Part shown: positions 23,867 to 32,156 of the stretch, one piece after another
Numbering within the stretch: the first letter of the stretch is position 1
How the letters are laid out: each line of letters starts with the position of its first letter
Source: Zhongshania aliphaticivorans
GTDB taxonomy: Bacteria; Pseudomonadota; Gammaproteobacteria; Pseudomonadales; Spongiibacteraceae
Assembly (NCBI RefSeq): GCF_001586255.1
Contig: NZ_CP014544.1
Span: 1,085,501 to 1,149,500, forward strand
Direction of reading: 5' to 3'
Length of the DNA stretch: 64,000 nucleotides
The notes under the pieces: model-generated
Told to the model about the DNA's origin: nothing
The model's database searches: none
What the model saw: the letters and a program-made list of their open reading frames with translations, nothing else
Program-made: the position numbers and the translations under genes

Positions 23867-24025
23867 TTATTGACTTAGGGCTGTTGCGCCGAGCACTAGC
23901 GCCACACAAAGTGCAATAGTTGGCAGTGTACCCAGACTGACTTGGGCGGACGCGCCGCTAATCACAACGAGAATAATATTGCCAATTAAGGGAATGCTAA
24001 GGGTAATATTGTTTGAATTTGCCAT
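23867..24025 (-). CDS. Small membrane protein, 52 aa, unknown
   Basis: This ORF starts ATG 24025 with an AGGAGG ribosome site 5 nt upstream, and stops TAA 23867. The product is almost entirely hydrophobic: a segment LIGNIILVVISGA (about 14-26) and a second TLPTIALCVALVLGATAL (about 33-50). The frame is uninterrupted, and the strong Shine-Dalgarno makes a real gene likely. I know no family. A one- or two-helix membrane peptide, perhaps a toxin or a small regulator, fits. It stands alone between the Hpt gene and the TSUP gene. Confidence 0.6.
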   Translation of the reverse strand: MANSNNITLSIPLIGNIILVVISGASAQVSLGTLPTIALCVALVLGATALSQ

Positions 24026-24251
24026 AAGGCCTCCTAGCCTATGCTAGTTGTAGCTCGGCGTTAAGCTAAATCTAGTCGATGTGAAGTAGTATAAAGTGGA
24101 CGCTAAAATAGGCGATTCGAACTTATACTTAGGTAATTCTGCATATACTGCCGCTCAAGTTCGGCATGTCGTCGCCATATTGAGCGACTTAGTCGCGATT
24201 AGCTTACCTTGCAATTAATTCAATGGTGGATGGCTTTTTGGAGTTGTACGA

Positions 24252-25031
24252 GTGATTGGTATTGATTCTTTGGCGGCAATGAACCCGTGGTTTATCTTGC
24301 TGTTGCTAACTGTTGGCCTGGTTGCCGGGGTGATCAATACCTTGGCCGGTGGCGGGTCAAACCTGACTTTGCCCGCCTTAATGGTGATGGGGCTGCCTGC
24401 AGATGTCGCCAATGCTACTAATCGCGTTGGAGTATTGTTGCAGTCGCTGACTGGGGTGCGTGATTTTGATCGCCATGGCCAATTGCCCCGGGCAGATCTG
24501 TGGTCTGTGCTACGGCCTACTTTAGCGGGCTCGGTGTTTGGCGCGATTGCGGCAGCGTATATGCCAGTTGCCTATCTAAAGCCGGTTTTGCTGTTTGCCA
24601 TGGTGAGTATGGCGCTCATTATTTTGGTGAGACCCGCGGTGATAGCGCCACCGCTGGGAACATCGGTAAAACAACTTAAAGATTGCCCCGAGGCCTTTTG
24701 GGGCTTGTTTGCGGCAGGGATCTACGGCGGCTTTGTGCAGGCAGGCGTTGGTTTTGTATTAATTGGGGCCTTGGCAGGTACCCTGCGATATGACCTAGTA
24801 AAGACGAATGCCCTGAAAATGCTGTGTACAGCTGCGTTGACCGTGGCGGCGTTGGCGGTATTTATATGGCAAGATCTCGTGGCGTGGTTGCCCGGGCTGG
24901 TTCTTGGTCTTGGTTCAATACTTGGCGCAAAAGTGGGTGTTCGTCTGGCGCTAAAGGCGAGTCAGCGCAGCTTGAAGTGGTTTTTGTTTGTGATGACGGT
25001 GGTGGCTAGTGGCTTTGCGATGATGAGTTAA
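24252..25031 (+). CDS. TSUP-family permease (TauE/SafE)
   Basis: This 259-residue integral membrane protein of about eight helices is of the TauE/SafE type. The N-terminal repeat shows VAGVINTLAGGGSNLTLPAL, and the second repeat GIYGGFVQAGVGFVLIGAL is the related half. TSUP proteins export sulfite or organosulfonates, but the substrate here is unknown. It converges on arfB with a 4-bp overlap at the stops. Confidence 0.88.
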   Translation: MIGIDSLAAMNPWFILLLLTVGLVAGVINTLAGGGSNLTLPALMVMGLPADVANATNRVGVLLQSLTGVRDFDRHGQLPRADLWSVLRPTLAGSVFGAIAAAYMPVAYLKPVLLFAMVSMALIILVRPAVIAPPLGTSVKQLKDCPEAFWGLFAAGIYGGFVQAGVGFVLIGALAGTLRYDLVKTNALKMLCTAALTVAALAVFIWQDLVAWLPGLVLGLGSILGAKVGVRLALKASQRSLKWFLFVMTVVASGFAMMS

Positions 25032-25450
25032 TCGTCAATCCGGCCGCGCAGTGACTTGATTTTACCGCGTTGCGTTTTATTGTCCATGCGGCGGCGCTGG
25101 GAACCTTTAGTGGGCTTGGTGGGGCGGCGGGGTGGTAAGGTTTTAACAGATTCTATAATGAACTCGCGCAGACGCTGCAGGGCGTCATCTCGGTTCTTTT
25201 CCTGGGTGCGAAATTGTTGGGCCTTGATGATAATAATGCCGTCTTTGGTGATGCGTTGATCATTCTTATTCAGAAGGCGTTGCTTGTAATAGTCGGGAAG
25301 TGATGAGGCCTTGATATCAAAACGCAAGTGGATGGCAGAGGACACTTTGTTGACGTTCTGACCACCGGCACCTTGGGCGCGGATGGCGCTTAGTTCAATT
25401 TCATCGTCGGGCAGGGTGAGGGCGGCTGATATTTCAAACACAGTGAACAT
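25028..25450 (-). CDS. arfB: ArfB (YaeJ), alternative ribosome-rescue peptidyl-tRNA hydrolase
   Basis: This 140-residue protein has a GGQ motif at 29-31 in AQGAGGQNVNKVSSAI, the catalytic loop of class I release factors. The C-terminal basic tail (RPTKPTKGSQRRRMDNKTQRGKIKSLRGR) enters the mRNA channel of stalled ribosomes. Its length and tail are those of ArfB rather than RF1/RF2. It ends 4 bp inside the converging TSUP gene. Confidence 0.94.
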   Translation of the reverse strand: MFTVFEISAALTLPDDEIELSAIRAQGAGGQNVNKVSSAIHLRFDIKASSLPDYYKQRLLNKNDQRITKDGIIIIKAQQFRTQEKNRDDALQRLREFIIESVKTLPPRRPTKPTKGSQRRRMDNKTQRGKIKSLRGRIDD

Positions 25451-25712
25451 TCTCTATCTAAAGGACGCTAGTCTACCAGCTTGCTCGTGAGACTGGAAAA
25501 CGCGCATAAAGGGCAAGGCGGGCGCTACTTTTTTGAGGTTCCCCCGCAGGCCCACCTCAGTTACAATGTTGTTTATTCTAATTTGGTGTGATGAGTTTAC
25601 GAAAATGGTGCATAAGGCCCGCATAACACTGCTGTGTGATTGCCGTCGATGGCGATGGTAGCTATTGCAAAAGCAAACTGGCAAACCGACCCACCATTTT
25701 TAAGGATTTATC

Positions 25713-27209
25713 ATGCAAGCCCAGCGATATAATGAACTGGCGCAGCAAAGCTATAACCGTATTCCGGTTTATCGCGATGTGCTGGCCGACCTCGATACTC
25801 CCCTTAGTGCCTACCTAAAGCTCGCTGCCGAGCCCTACAGTTTTCTATTTGAATCCGTTCACGGCGGTGAAAAATGGGGCCGTTATTCAATTATTGGCCT
25901 CGGTGCGCGCACCGTATTGCGTGCTGAAGGTTTAGCGGTCACGGTGCATCGTGACGGTGAATTAATCGAGTCCCACGAGTGTGACGACCCACTGGCCTTT
26001 GTCGAGGCCTTTCAAGCTCGTTATCAAGTGCCAGACTTAGATGAGCTTCCGGCGTTTTATGGTGGCTTGGTCGGTTATTTTGCCTATGATTGCGTGCGGT
26101 ATATTGAACCCAAATTAATGGCGACAACGCCACCCGATGTATTGGGTACACCGGATATTTTGTTGATGGTGTCTGAGGAATTGCTGGTTTTTGATAATCT
26201 TTCTGGCGTTGTTAAGATTATTACCCATGCCGATCCTGCTGATCCTGGGGCCTATGACAAAGCTCAGGAGCGTCTCGATTCCTATGCGCAGATGTTGCGA
26301 GGCTTGTCGCCTATGCTGCCGGAGCTGAATCTGAGTGCCGATGGTGTCGCTGAAACGGATTTTGTTTCTAGTTTCGGTGAGGATAAATTTAAAGAAGTAG
26401 TCGAGAAAGTGCGCGATTACGTTCTTGCTGGCGACACTATGCAGGTGGTTTTGTCTCAGCGCCTGAGTATTCCTTTTGATGCCTCACCACTGAATTTTTA
26501 TCGCGCTCTGCGTCATCTGAATCCGTCGCCCTATATGTATTACCTCAACCTGGAAGACTTCCATATTGTTGGTTCTTCACCGGAAATACTGGCGCGCTTG
26601 GAGCATGGCGAAGTCACCGTGCGGCCGATTGCCGGTACCCGCCGCCGGGGTCATAACGACGCAGAAGATTTAGCCCTTGAACAAGAGCTGCTCGCTGATC
26701 CCAAGGAAATTGCTGAGCATTTAATGCTGATCGATTTAGGCCGTAATGACGCTGGTCGAGTCGCCAAAACCGGTACGGTAGAGCTCAGCGATAAAATGGT
26801 GGTAGAACGCTACTCCCATGTGATGCATATCGTCTCGAACGTGCGGGCTCAAGTGCGCGATGATATTACCGCCATGGATGTACTCCGCGCGACCTTGCCG
26901 GCAGGTACCTTGAGCGGTGCGCCCAAGGTGCGAGCAATGGAAATCATCGACGAGCTTGAGCCAGTCAAGCGCGGAGTCTACGGTGGCGCAGTCGGCTATT
27001 TAAGCTGGAATGGCAATATGGATACCGCCATAGCAATCCGCACGGCTGTTATTAAAGATGGTCAGCTGCATATTCAAGCTGGCGCCGGCATTGTTGCCGA
27101 TTCTCAGCCTAGACTGGAATGGAAAGAAACCATGAATAAGGCGCGGGCGGTATTTAAAGCGGCGTCAATGGTACAGAGCGGTGTGGCCAACAAAATGGAG
27201 GCGTCATAA
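25713..27209 (+). CDS. trpE: Anthranilate synthase component I (TrpE)
   Basis: This 498-residue enzyme forms anthranilate from chorismate using ammonia from TrpG. The N-terminal domain carries the feedback region near [21 protein letters not shown]. The chorismate-binding core shows [33 protein letters not shown] and the C-terminal [16 protein letters not shown]. An AAGGA ribosome site precedes ATG 25713. The stop overlaps the trpG start (TAATG). No leader peptide with tandem Trp codons or attenuator is seen in the 262 bp upstream. Confidence 0.96.
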   Translation: MQAQRYNELAQQSYNRIPVYRDVLADLDTPLSAYLKLAAEPYSFLFESVHGGEKWGRYSIIGLGARTVLRAEGLAVTVHRDGELIESHECDDPLAFVEAFQARYQVPDLDELPAFYGGLVGYFAYDCVRYIEPKLMATTPPDVLGTPDILLMVSEELLVFDNLSGVVKIITHADPADPGAYDKAQERLDSYAQMLRGLSPMLPELNLSADGVAETDFVSSFGEDKFKEVVEKVRDYVLAGDTMQVVLSQRLSIPFDASPLNFYRALRHLNPSPYMYYLNLEDFHIVGSSPEILARLEHGEVTVRPIAGTRRRGHNDAEDLALEQELLADPKEIAEHLMLIDLGRNDAGRVAKTGTVELSDKMVVERYSHVMHIVSNVRAQVRDDITAMDVLRATLPAGTLSGAPKVRAMEIIDELEPVKRGVYGGAVGYLSWNGNMDTAIAIRTAVIKDGQLHIQAGAGIVADSQPRLEWKETMNKARAVFKAASMVQSGVANKMEAS

Positions 27210-27793
27210 TGTTATTAATGATCGATAATTACGACTCCTTTACTTATAACGTGGTGCAGTATTTTGCTGAGTTGGGCGCCGACGTCAAAGTGGTCCGCAA
27301 TGATGAAATCAGTATTGAGGAGATTCAGGCATTGGCGCCGACTCACCTCGTGATTTCCCCTGGCCCCTGCACTCCTAATGAAGCCGGTATTTCCATGGCG
27401 GCAATCGAAGCCTTTGCGGGCAAGATTCCGGTGCTCGGTGTTTGTCTTGGGCATCAGAGTATTGGTCAGGTGTTTGGCGGCAAAATTGTGCGGGCTAGGC
27501 AGGTGATGCATGGTAAGACTTCCCCGATGCACCACCACAACAGTGGCGTATTTAGCGGTTTGCATAATCCCCTAGTCGCAACCCGCTATCACTCACTGGT
27601 CATCGACAGAGCCAGTCTGCCAGACTGTTTGGAAATAACCTCATGGACCCAGCTTGAAGACGGCAGTGTCGATGAAATTATGGGCGTGCGTCACAAGACA
27701 CTCGACGTTGAGGGTGTGCAGTTTCACCCTGAGTCCATTTTGTCTGAACAGGGCCATGAATTGTTTAAAAACTTTTTGGAGCGCGGCGTATGA
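27209..27793 (+). CDS. trpG: Anthranilate synthase glutamine amidotransferase (TrpG)
   Basis: This 194-residue class I glutamine amidotransferase has Cys in VLGVCLGHQ, with His and Glu in QFHPESIL. It channels ammonia to TrpE. The gene order trpE-trpG-trpD-trpC with stop/start overlaps indicates one operon. Confidence 0.96.
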   Translation: MLLMIDNYDSFTYNVVQYFAELGADVKVVRNDEISIEEIQALAPTHLVISPGPCTPNEAGISMAAIEAFAGKIPVLGVCLGHQSIGQVFGGKIVRARQVMHGKTSPMHHHNSGVFSGLHNPLVATRYHSLVIDRASLPDCLEITSWTQLEDGSVDEIMGVRHKTLDVEGVQFHPESILSEQGHELFKNFLERGV

Positions 27794-28848
27794 CGGCCAT
27801 GACAATAACCGCTGCCCTCGGGCGGCTGGTGCAAAACATAAGTCTGAGTACTGACGAGATGACGGCGGTGATGACTGACATCATGACCGGGAAATGCACC
27901 GACGCCCAGATTGCCGCGTTTCTTATTGCACTGCGGATGAAAAGTGAAAGTCTCGATGAGATTGAAGGCGCAGCGCGAGTGATGCGCAAATTGGCGATGC
28001 CAGTGGATATTAGCGGCTTAAGGAATGTGGTTGATATTGTTGGCACCGGCGGTGACGGTGCTAATTTATTTAATGTCTCTTCGGCCAGTACTTTTGTGGT
28101 GGCAGCGGCGGGGGCGCATGTGGCAAAGCATGGCAATCGCTCGGTGTCCTCAAAAAGCGGTAGCGCAGATCTACTAGAAGCAGCGGGTATTCAGCTCAAT
28201 TTAAACTCAGCGCAAGTGGCCCGCTGTATTCGTGAGGTGGGTGTTGGTTTTATGTTTGCTGTTAATCACCACAGCGCAATGAAATACGCTATTGGCGTTC
28301 GCCGCGAAATTGCCCAGCGCACGATTTTTAATATTTTGGGCCCGCTGACCAACCCCGCGGGCGTGACGCGCTTGGTCTTGGGTGTGTTTAGCAGCGAGCT
28401 GTGCAGGCCCTTGGCGGAGGTACTGCAGCGTTTAGGTGCGGAGCATGTGATGGTGGTTCACGCCAAAGACGGCTTAGACGAGATTAGCTTGGCCTGCGCA
28501 AGCGAAGTCGCCGAGTTAAAAGACGGCGCAATAACGGAGTATTTACTCTCACCCGAAGACGTGGGAATTAAAAGCCAAAGTCTTGTGGGTCTGGACGTAA
28601 CAGATAGCGCGGGCTCCTTGGCGCTGATTCGCGATGCTCTGGGCAAGCGCAGTACCGAAGCGGGCAAAAAGGCCGCCGACATGATCGCCTTAAATGCGGG
28701 CGCAGCGCTCTATGTTGCTGGCGTTACCAGCACTTTAAAACATGGCGTTGCGCTGGCTGAAGACACCATTCACGGTGGCCAGGCCCTAGAAAAAATGGGT
28801 GAACTCGCTGCCTTTAGTCAGGGCTTAATTGGCGGATCGCAAAAATGA
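27790..28848 (+). CDS. trpD: Anthranilate phosphoribosyltransferase (TrpD)
   Basis: This 352-residue enzyme has the GTGGDG phosphoribosyl-pyrophosphate motif ([18 protein letters not shown]), [18 protein letters not shown] and the substrate region [12 protein letters not shown]. It starts 4 bp before the trpG stop. Confidence 0.96.
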   Translation: MTAMTITAALGRLVQNISLSTDEMTAVMTDIMTGKCTDAQIAAFLIALRMKSESLDEIEGAARVMRKLAMPVDISGLRNVVDIVGTGGDGANLFNVSSASTFVVAAAGAHVAKHGNRSVSSKSGSADLLEAAGIQLNLNSAQVARCIREVGVGFMFAVNHHSAMKYAIGVRREIAQRTIFNILGPLTNPAGVTRLVLGVFSSELCRPLAEVLQRLGAEHVMVVHAKDGLDEISLACASEVAELKDGAITEYLLSPEDVGIKSQSLVGLDVTDSAGSLALIRDALGKRSTEAGKKAADMIALNAGAALYVAGVTSTLKHGVALAEDTIHGGQALEKMGELAAFSQGLIGGSQK

Positions 28849-29651
28849 ATTCGTCATTAAATACGCCAACAATTTTAAAGAAAATTATCGATCGTAAGCG
28901 TGAAGAAGTTGCTGAGCGTAGCGCCGCCGTTGCCATCGCCATGCTTAAGGAGCAAATTCAAGCAGCCTCGGCGCCTCGGGGTTTTGTTCGGGCAATGGAA
29001 GCGAAGTTAGCGGCTGGGCAGTCGGCAGTGATTGCCGAGATTAAAAAGGCGTCGCCCTCCAAGGGTGTTATTCGCGAAGATTTTCACCCCGCCGAGATTG
29101 CCGCAAGCTACGAGCGCGGTGGCGCGGCGTGTTTATCAGTACTTACCGATGCCGACTTTTTCCAGGGTTCAGAAGCTTATCTTCAGCAGGCGCGAGCGGC
29201 GTGTTCACTACCGGTAATTCGTAAAGATTTCATTGTTGATCCCTATCAAGTTTATGAGGCGCGAGCGATTGGCGCCGATTGCATTCTGTTGATTGCTGCG
29301 GCATTGGACGACGCCGACATGGCGAGCTTGAATGCACTTGCCCTAGAGTTGGGTTTGGATGTATTGATTGAGGTGCATAACGCCGAAGAGCTGGCGCGTA
29401 CGTTGCCGTTGGGTAACCGTCTTATCGGCATTAATAATCGTAATCTGCATACTTTTGAAACCACGCTAGAAACGACGTTCAATTTGTTAGCTGATATCAG
29501 CGACGAATTTTTGGTGGTCACCGAGAGTAGTATCCACACCGCTGCAGACGTGGCGGCAATGCGTCGCAAAGGTGTGAATGCATTTTTGGTGGGCGAAGCG
29601 TTTATGCGCGCTGACGAGCCGGGCGAGAAATTGGCTGAGTTATTTACCTGA
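28845..29651 (+). CDS. trpC: Indole-3-glycerol phosphate synthase (TrpC)
   Basis: This 268-residue TIM barrel has [17 protein letters not shown] with the catalytic Lys, a [24 protein letters not shown] segment, [11 protein letters not shown] and the phosphate site VTESSIH. Its start overlaps the trpD stop by 4 bp. A repeat element follows directly downstream. Confidence 0.96.
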   Translation: MNSSLNTPTILKKIIDRKREEVAERSAAVAIAMLKEQIQAASAPRGFVRAMEAKLAAGQSAVIAEIKKASPSKGVIREDFHPAEIAASYERGGAACLSVLTDADFFQGSEAYLQQARAACSLPVIRKDFIVDPYQVYEARAIGADCILLIAAALDDADMASLNALALELGLDVLIEVHNAEELARTLPLGNRLIGINNRNLHTFETTLETTFNLLADISDEFLVVTESSIHTAADVAAMRRKGVNAFLVGEAFMRADEPGEKLAELFT

Positions 29652-29656
29652 GAGGC

Positions 29657-29780
29657 CGCTGAACGCTGGATAGGAGACGGCAAACGCTAAGACTGGTGCT
29701 TTGCCGCCGATCCTGTTCAGCGTGAAAAAGATGGAGGGCCGTACTTGCTGTTGCATCTCCGGTCTCCCGTCCAGCATTAG
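29657..29780. repeat. Dispersed palindromic repeat, copy A
   Basis: The left part, near 29662, reads CGCTGGATAGGAGACGGC. The right part (about 29757-29778) is TCCGGTCTCCCGTCCAGCAT, its inverted relative. A second internal hairpin pairs CGCTGAAC (29658-29665) with GTTCAGCG (about 29715-29722). It fills the gap between the converging trpC and crp genes, so it may act as a terminator or mRNA stabiliser as well. It is related to the copies at 31404-31468 and 36241-36374. Confidence 0.65.
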
Positions 29781-29787
29781 GCGAAAC

Positions 29788-30426
29788 CTAGCGTGTACCA
29801 AACACGACCATGGTCTTACCTTTCACGTTAACCAAGCCCTGTTCCTCTAGGGTTTTCAAAACACGGCCAACCATTTCTCTTGAACAACCCACAATCCGGC
29901 CGATTTCTTGGCGGGTAATTTTGATCTGCATGCCGTCTGGGTGAGTCATTGCGTCGGGCTGTTTGCACAGATCAAGTAAAGTGCGGGCGACTCGGCCGGT
30001 AACATCTAAAAAGGCGAGATCGCCGACTTTGCGGGTAGTTAAGCGCAAGCGCTTAGCCATTTGTCGGCCCAAGGCTAATAAAATATCGGGATACTGTTCG
30101 CTGAGTTCGCGGAATTTACTGTAGCTGATTTCTGCGATTTCACATTCGGTGCGGCTTTTGACTAATGCGCTGCGTGTACTTGGGCTGTCTTCATCAAACA
30201 CGCCCATTTCACCGAAAAAATCGCCTTTGTTTAAGTAGGCGACAATCATTTCGCGTCCTTCATCGTCTTCGATGATGACGGTCACTGAGCCTTCGGTGAT
30301 GTAAAACAAGGCGTCACTGTCATCGCCAGCGTAAATCAGGGTACTTTTACTGGGGTAGCGGCGCCGGTGGCAGTGAGCTAAGAAGCCTTCTATATTTATA
30401 ATTTCTGGTTTTAGCGGGTTCAGCAC
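29788..30426 (-). CDS. crp: CRP/Vfr-type cyclic-AMP receptor protein
   Basis: This 212-residue regulator has a cyclic-nucleotide-binding domain at 1-125 ([31 protein letters not shown], the phosphate-binding cassette) and a C-terminal helix-turn-helix [28 protein letters not shown]. The Arg and Ser of the cAMP pocket are present. The neighbours match Pseudomonas vfr (trpC upstream, OsmC protein and coq7 downstream), so it is probably the CRP/Vfr ortholog. Its targets are not visible here. Confidence 0.95.
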   Translation of the reverse strand: MLNPLKPEIINIEGFLAHCHRRRYPSKSTLIYAGDDSDALFYITEGSVTVIIEDDEGREMIVAYLNKGDFFGEMGVFDEDSPSTRSALVKSRTECEIAEISYSKFRELSEQYPDILLALGRQMAKRLRLTTRKVGDLAFLDVTGRVARTLLDLCKQPDAMTHPDGMQIKITRQEIGRIVGCSREMVGRVLKTLEEQGLVNVKGKTMVVFGTR

Positions 30427-30571
30427 GGTTGTGGGGTCTCTTGATCTAGCAGAATGTCCAATGCGTGTGTTTCAGGTCTAAGTATGACCTGCTTTGCCGT
30501 TGATGGCGAGCCTGAATACTAGGGGCTGTGGTAAGCTTAGGCTAATTTACACAAGTCGCAAAGAGGGCGGA

Positions 30572-30994
30572 ATGAAAGCAACAGTGAAGTGGGTTGATGG
30601 TGCTATGTTTTTGGCTGAATCGGGGAGTGGCCACTCGGTCGTCATGGACGGCCCGGAAGATCACGGCGGTCGCAATATGGGTGTTCGCCCTATGGAGATG
30701 CTGTTACTTGGTATGGGCGGTTGTGCCTCTTTTGACGTAATGAGTATGCTTAAAAAGTCCCGACAAGACGTATTGGATTGCCGTTGCGAGCTAGAAGCCG
30801 AGCGTGCCGACGCCGTGCCGGCGGTGTTCACCAAAATTCACCTACATTTTGTGGTGAGTGGCAAAGGCCTCAAAGAGGCTCATGTTAAGCGTGCGGTAGA
30901 GCTCTCAGCTGAAAAGTACTGCTCGGCCTCAATTATGATGGAAGCGGCCGGTGTCGATGTGAGTCACAGCTACGAGATTGCTAGCGAGGAATAG
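30572..30994 (+). CDS. OsmC-family peroxiredoxin-like protein
   Basis: This 140-residue OsmC/YhfA-type protein has two redox cysteines, one in MGGCASFDVMSML (about residue 49) and one in EKYCSASIMM (near residue 119). The frame is open from 30494, but ATG 30572, with GAGGGCGGA upstream, is the likely start. It is divergent from crp. The same gene stands next to vfr in Pseudomonas. Confidence 0.92.
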   Translation: MKATVKWVDGAMFLAESGSGHSVVMDGPEDHGGRNMGVRPMEMLLLGMGGCASFDVMSMLKKSRQDVLDCRCELEAERADAVPAVFTKIHLHFVVSGKGLKEAHVKRAVELSAEKYCSASIMMEAAGVDVSHSYEIASEE

Positions 30995-30996
30995 CT

Positions 30997-31404
30997 ATGT
31001 TAAATCGGCCTAAAGCCCATGCAGGCTTGCGCCATCTTGCGCTGTTTGTCGCGAACTTTGATGAAACCCTGCATTTTTATACCGAGCTATTAGGTATGGC
31101 GGTTGAGTGGCAGCCGGATCCAGATAATATCTATTTGTGCTCCGGCTGCGACAATTTAGCCCTGCACCGCTATCAGGGCGGTGAGCGCCCCCTAGCGGGG
31201 CAGCGCTTAGACCATTTGGGTTTTATTATTGATGACATCGAGGACGTCGATGCCTGGCATGCTTTTTTGCTCGAGAATGGCGTTGCAATCAAGGCCGAGC
31301 CTCGCACACATCGCGATGGCGCCCGCAGTTTTTACTGCCTCGATCCCGACGGAAATTTGGTGCAGATGATTTATCATCCGCCGATAAGTGGCAGGTATGC
31401 GTGA
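30997..31404 (+). CDS. VOC-family (glyoxalase-like) protein
   Basis: This 135-residue protein shows the beta-alpha-beta-beta-beta pattern of vicinal oxygen chelate enzymes: GLRHLALFVANFDETLHFYTELLGM, a LDHLGFIIDDIEDVDAWHAFL second half and FYCLDPDGNLVQMIYHPP with the late Glu/His positions. The substrate is unknown. It begins 2 bp after the OsmC-family stop (coupled). Its own stop codon lies in the first base of a repeat element. Confidence 0.85.
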   Translation: MLNRPKAHAGLRHLALFVANFDETLHFYTELLGMAVEWQPDPDNIYLCSGCDNLALHRYQGGERPLAGQRLDHLGFIIDDIEDVDAWHAFLLENGVAIKAEPRTHRDGARSFYCLDPDGNLVQMIYHPPISGRYA

Positions 31405-31468
31405 CGGGAGACGGGAGACGCATAAAATGTGGGCGTACTTTTAAGCGTTTACCGTCTCCCGTAACGCG
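31404..31468. repeat. Dispersed palindromic repeat, copy B
   Basis: The left arm is ACGGGAGACGGGAGACGC (31404-31421), a direct doubling of GGGAGAC. The right arm is GCGTTTACCGTCTCCCGTAACGCG (31445-31468) with an internal GTCTCCCGT complementary to the left arm. It sits between the converging VOC and coq7 genes, 12 bp before the coq7 stop. Confidence 0.6.
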
Positions 31469-31479
31469 TCGCGCAGCCT

Positions 31480-32121
31480 TTAAACGTAATACGTACTCCC
31501 CGTCATCACCTTCGCCATTAAACTCATTGCCTTTTTCACGGGCGCGGGGAACACGTGCCCGCCCGCGTCAATTGCCATTGTGGCATGGGCGGCTTCGTCT
31601 TCTAGCATTTGGGTGATGATGGCGCGAGATTTTAGGTCGTCTTCGGGTAAGGTTTTAAGGTGTTCCCGCAGGTGCGCACAAACTTGGTCTTCGGTGGCGG
31701 CGACAAAGCCGAGGCTGATGCGGTCGCTGATTGCGCCAGCGCCAGCGCCAATGGCAAACGAGGCAATATAAAAGAGCGGGTTGAGGTGGCTGGTGTGACT
31801 ACCGAGTTCTTGCAGGCGTTGTTCGCACCATGCTAGGTGATCAATTTCTTCATTGGCTGCTTGTTCCATGGCAATTTTGACGGCCGCATTTTTTGCGGTC
31901 AGCGCTTGGCCTTGGTAGAGGGCTTGGGCGCAGACTTCTCCGGTGTGGTTTATTCGCATTAGCCCAGAAGCGTGGCGGCGCTGTTGCTCTTCGCCTTGGC
32001 TAGTATTCAGGGCGTGGCCGGGGTTGCTGCGCTTGGCAGTTGCGCTGCCTCTCACCAATGTTTTTAAGCTGCGATCAGCGCTCATTATAGCGCGGTCGAG
32101 TAGGGAATATTCGCGGGTCAT
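31480..32121 (-). CDS. coq7: Coq7, demethoxyubiquinone hydroxylase
   Basis: This 213-residue ferritin-like di-iron monooxygenase is used for ubiquinone biosynthesis. Iron ligands appear in [17 protein letters not shown] (Glu), [16 protein letters not shown] (ExxH) and [11 protein letters not shown] (Glu, ExxH). Conserved linkage to crp/vfr and the OsmC gene supports it. It starts 35 bp downstream of the 3' end of retS, on the same strand. Confidence 0.95.
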   Translation of the reverse strand: MTREYSLLDRAIMSADRSLKTLVRGSATAKRSNPGHALNTSQGEEQQRRHASGLMRINHTGEVCAQALYQGQALTAKNAAVKIAMEQAANEEIDHLAWCEQRLQELGSHTSHLNPLFYIASFAIGAGAGAISDRISLGFVAATEDQVCAHLREHLKTLPEDDLKSRAIITQMLEDEAAHATMAIDAGGHVFPAPVKKAMSLMAKVMTGSTYYV

Positions 32122-32156
32122 TTTGATCCTCCGTCAGACATTATACGCCACTTTCG

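Noticed and set aside
25451-25712. Possible trp leader/attenuator before trpE
   Set aside because: No short ORF with tandem Trp codons and no terminator/antiterminator stem pair could be seen, so regulation by attenuation is not supported.
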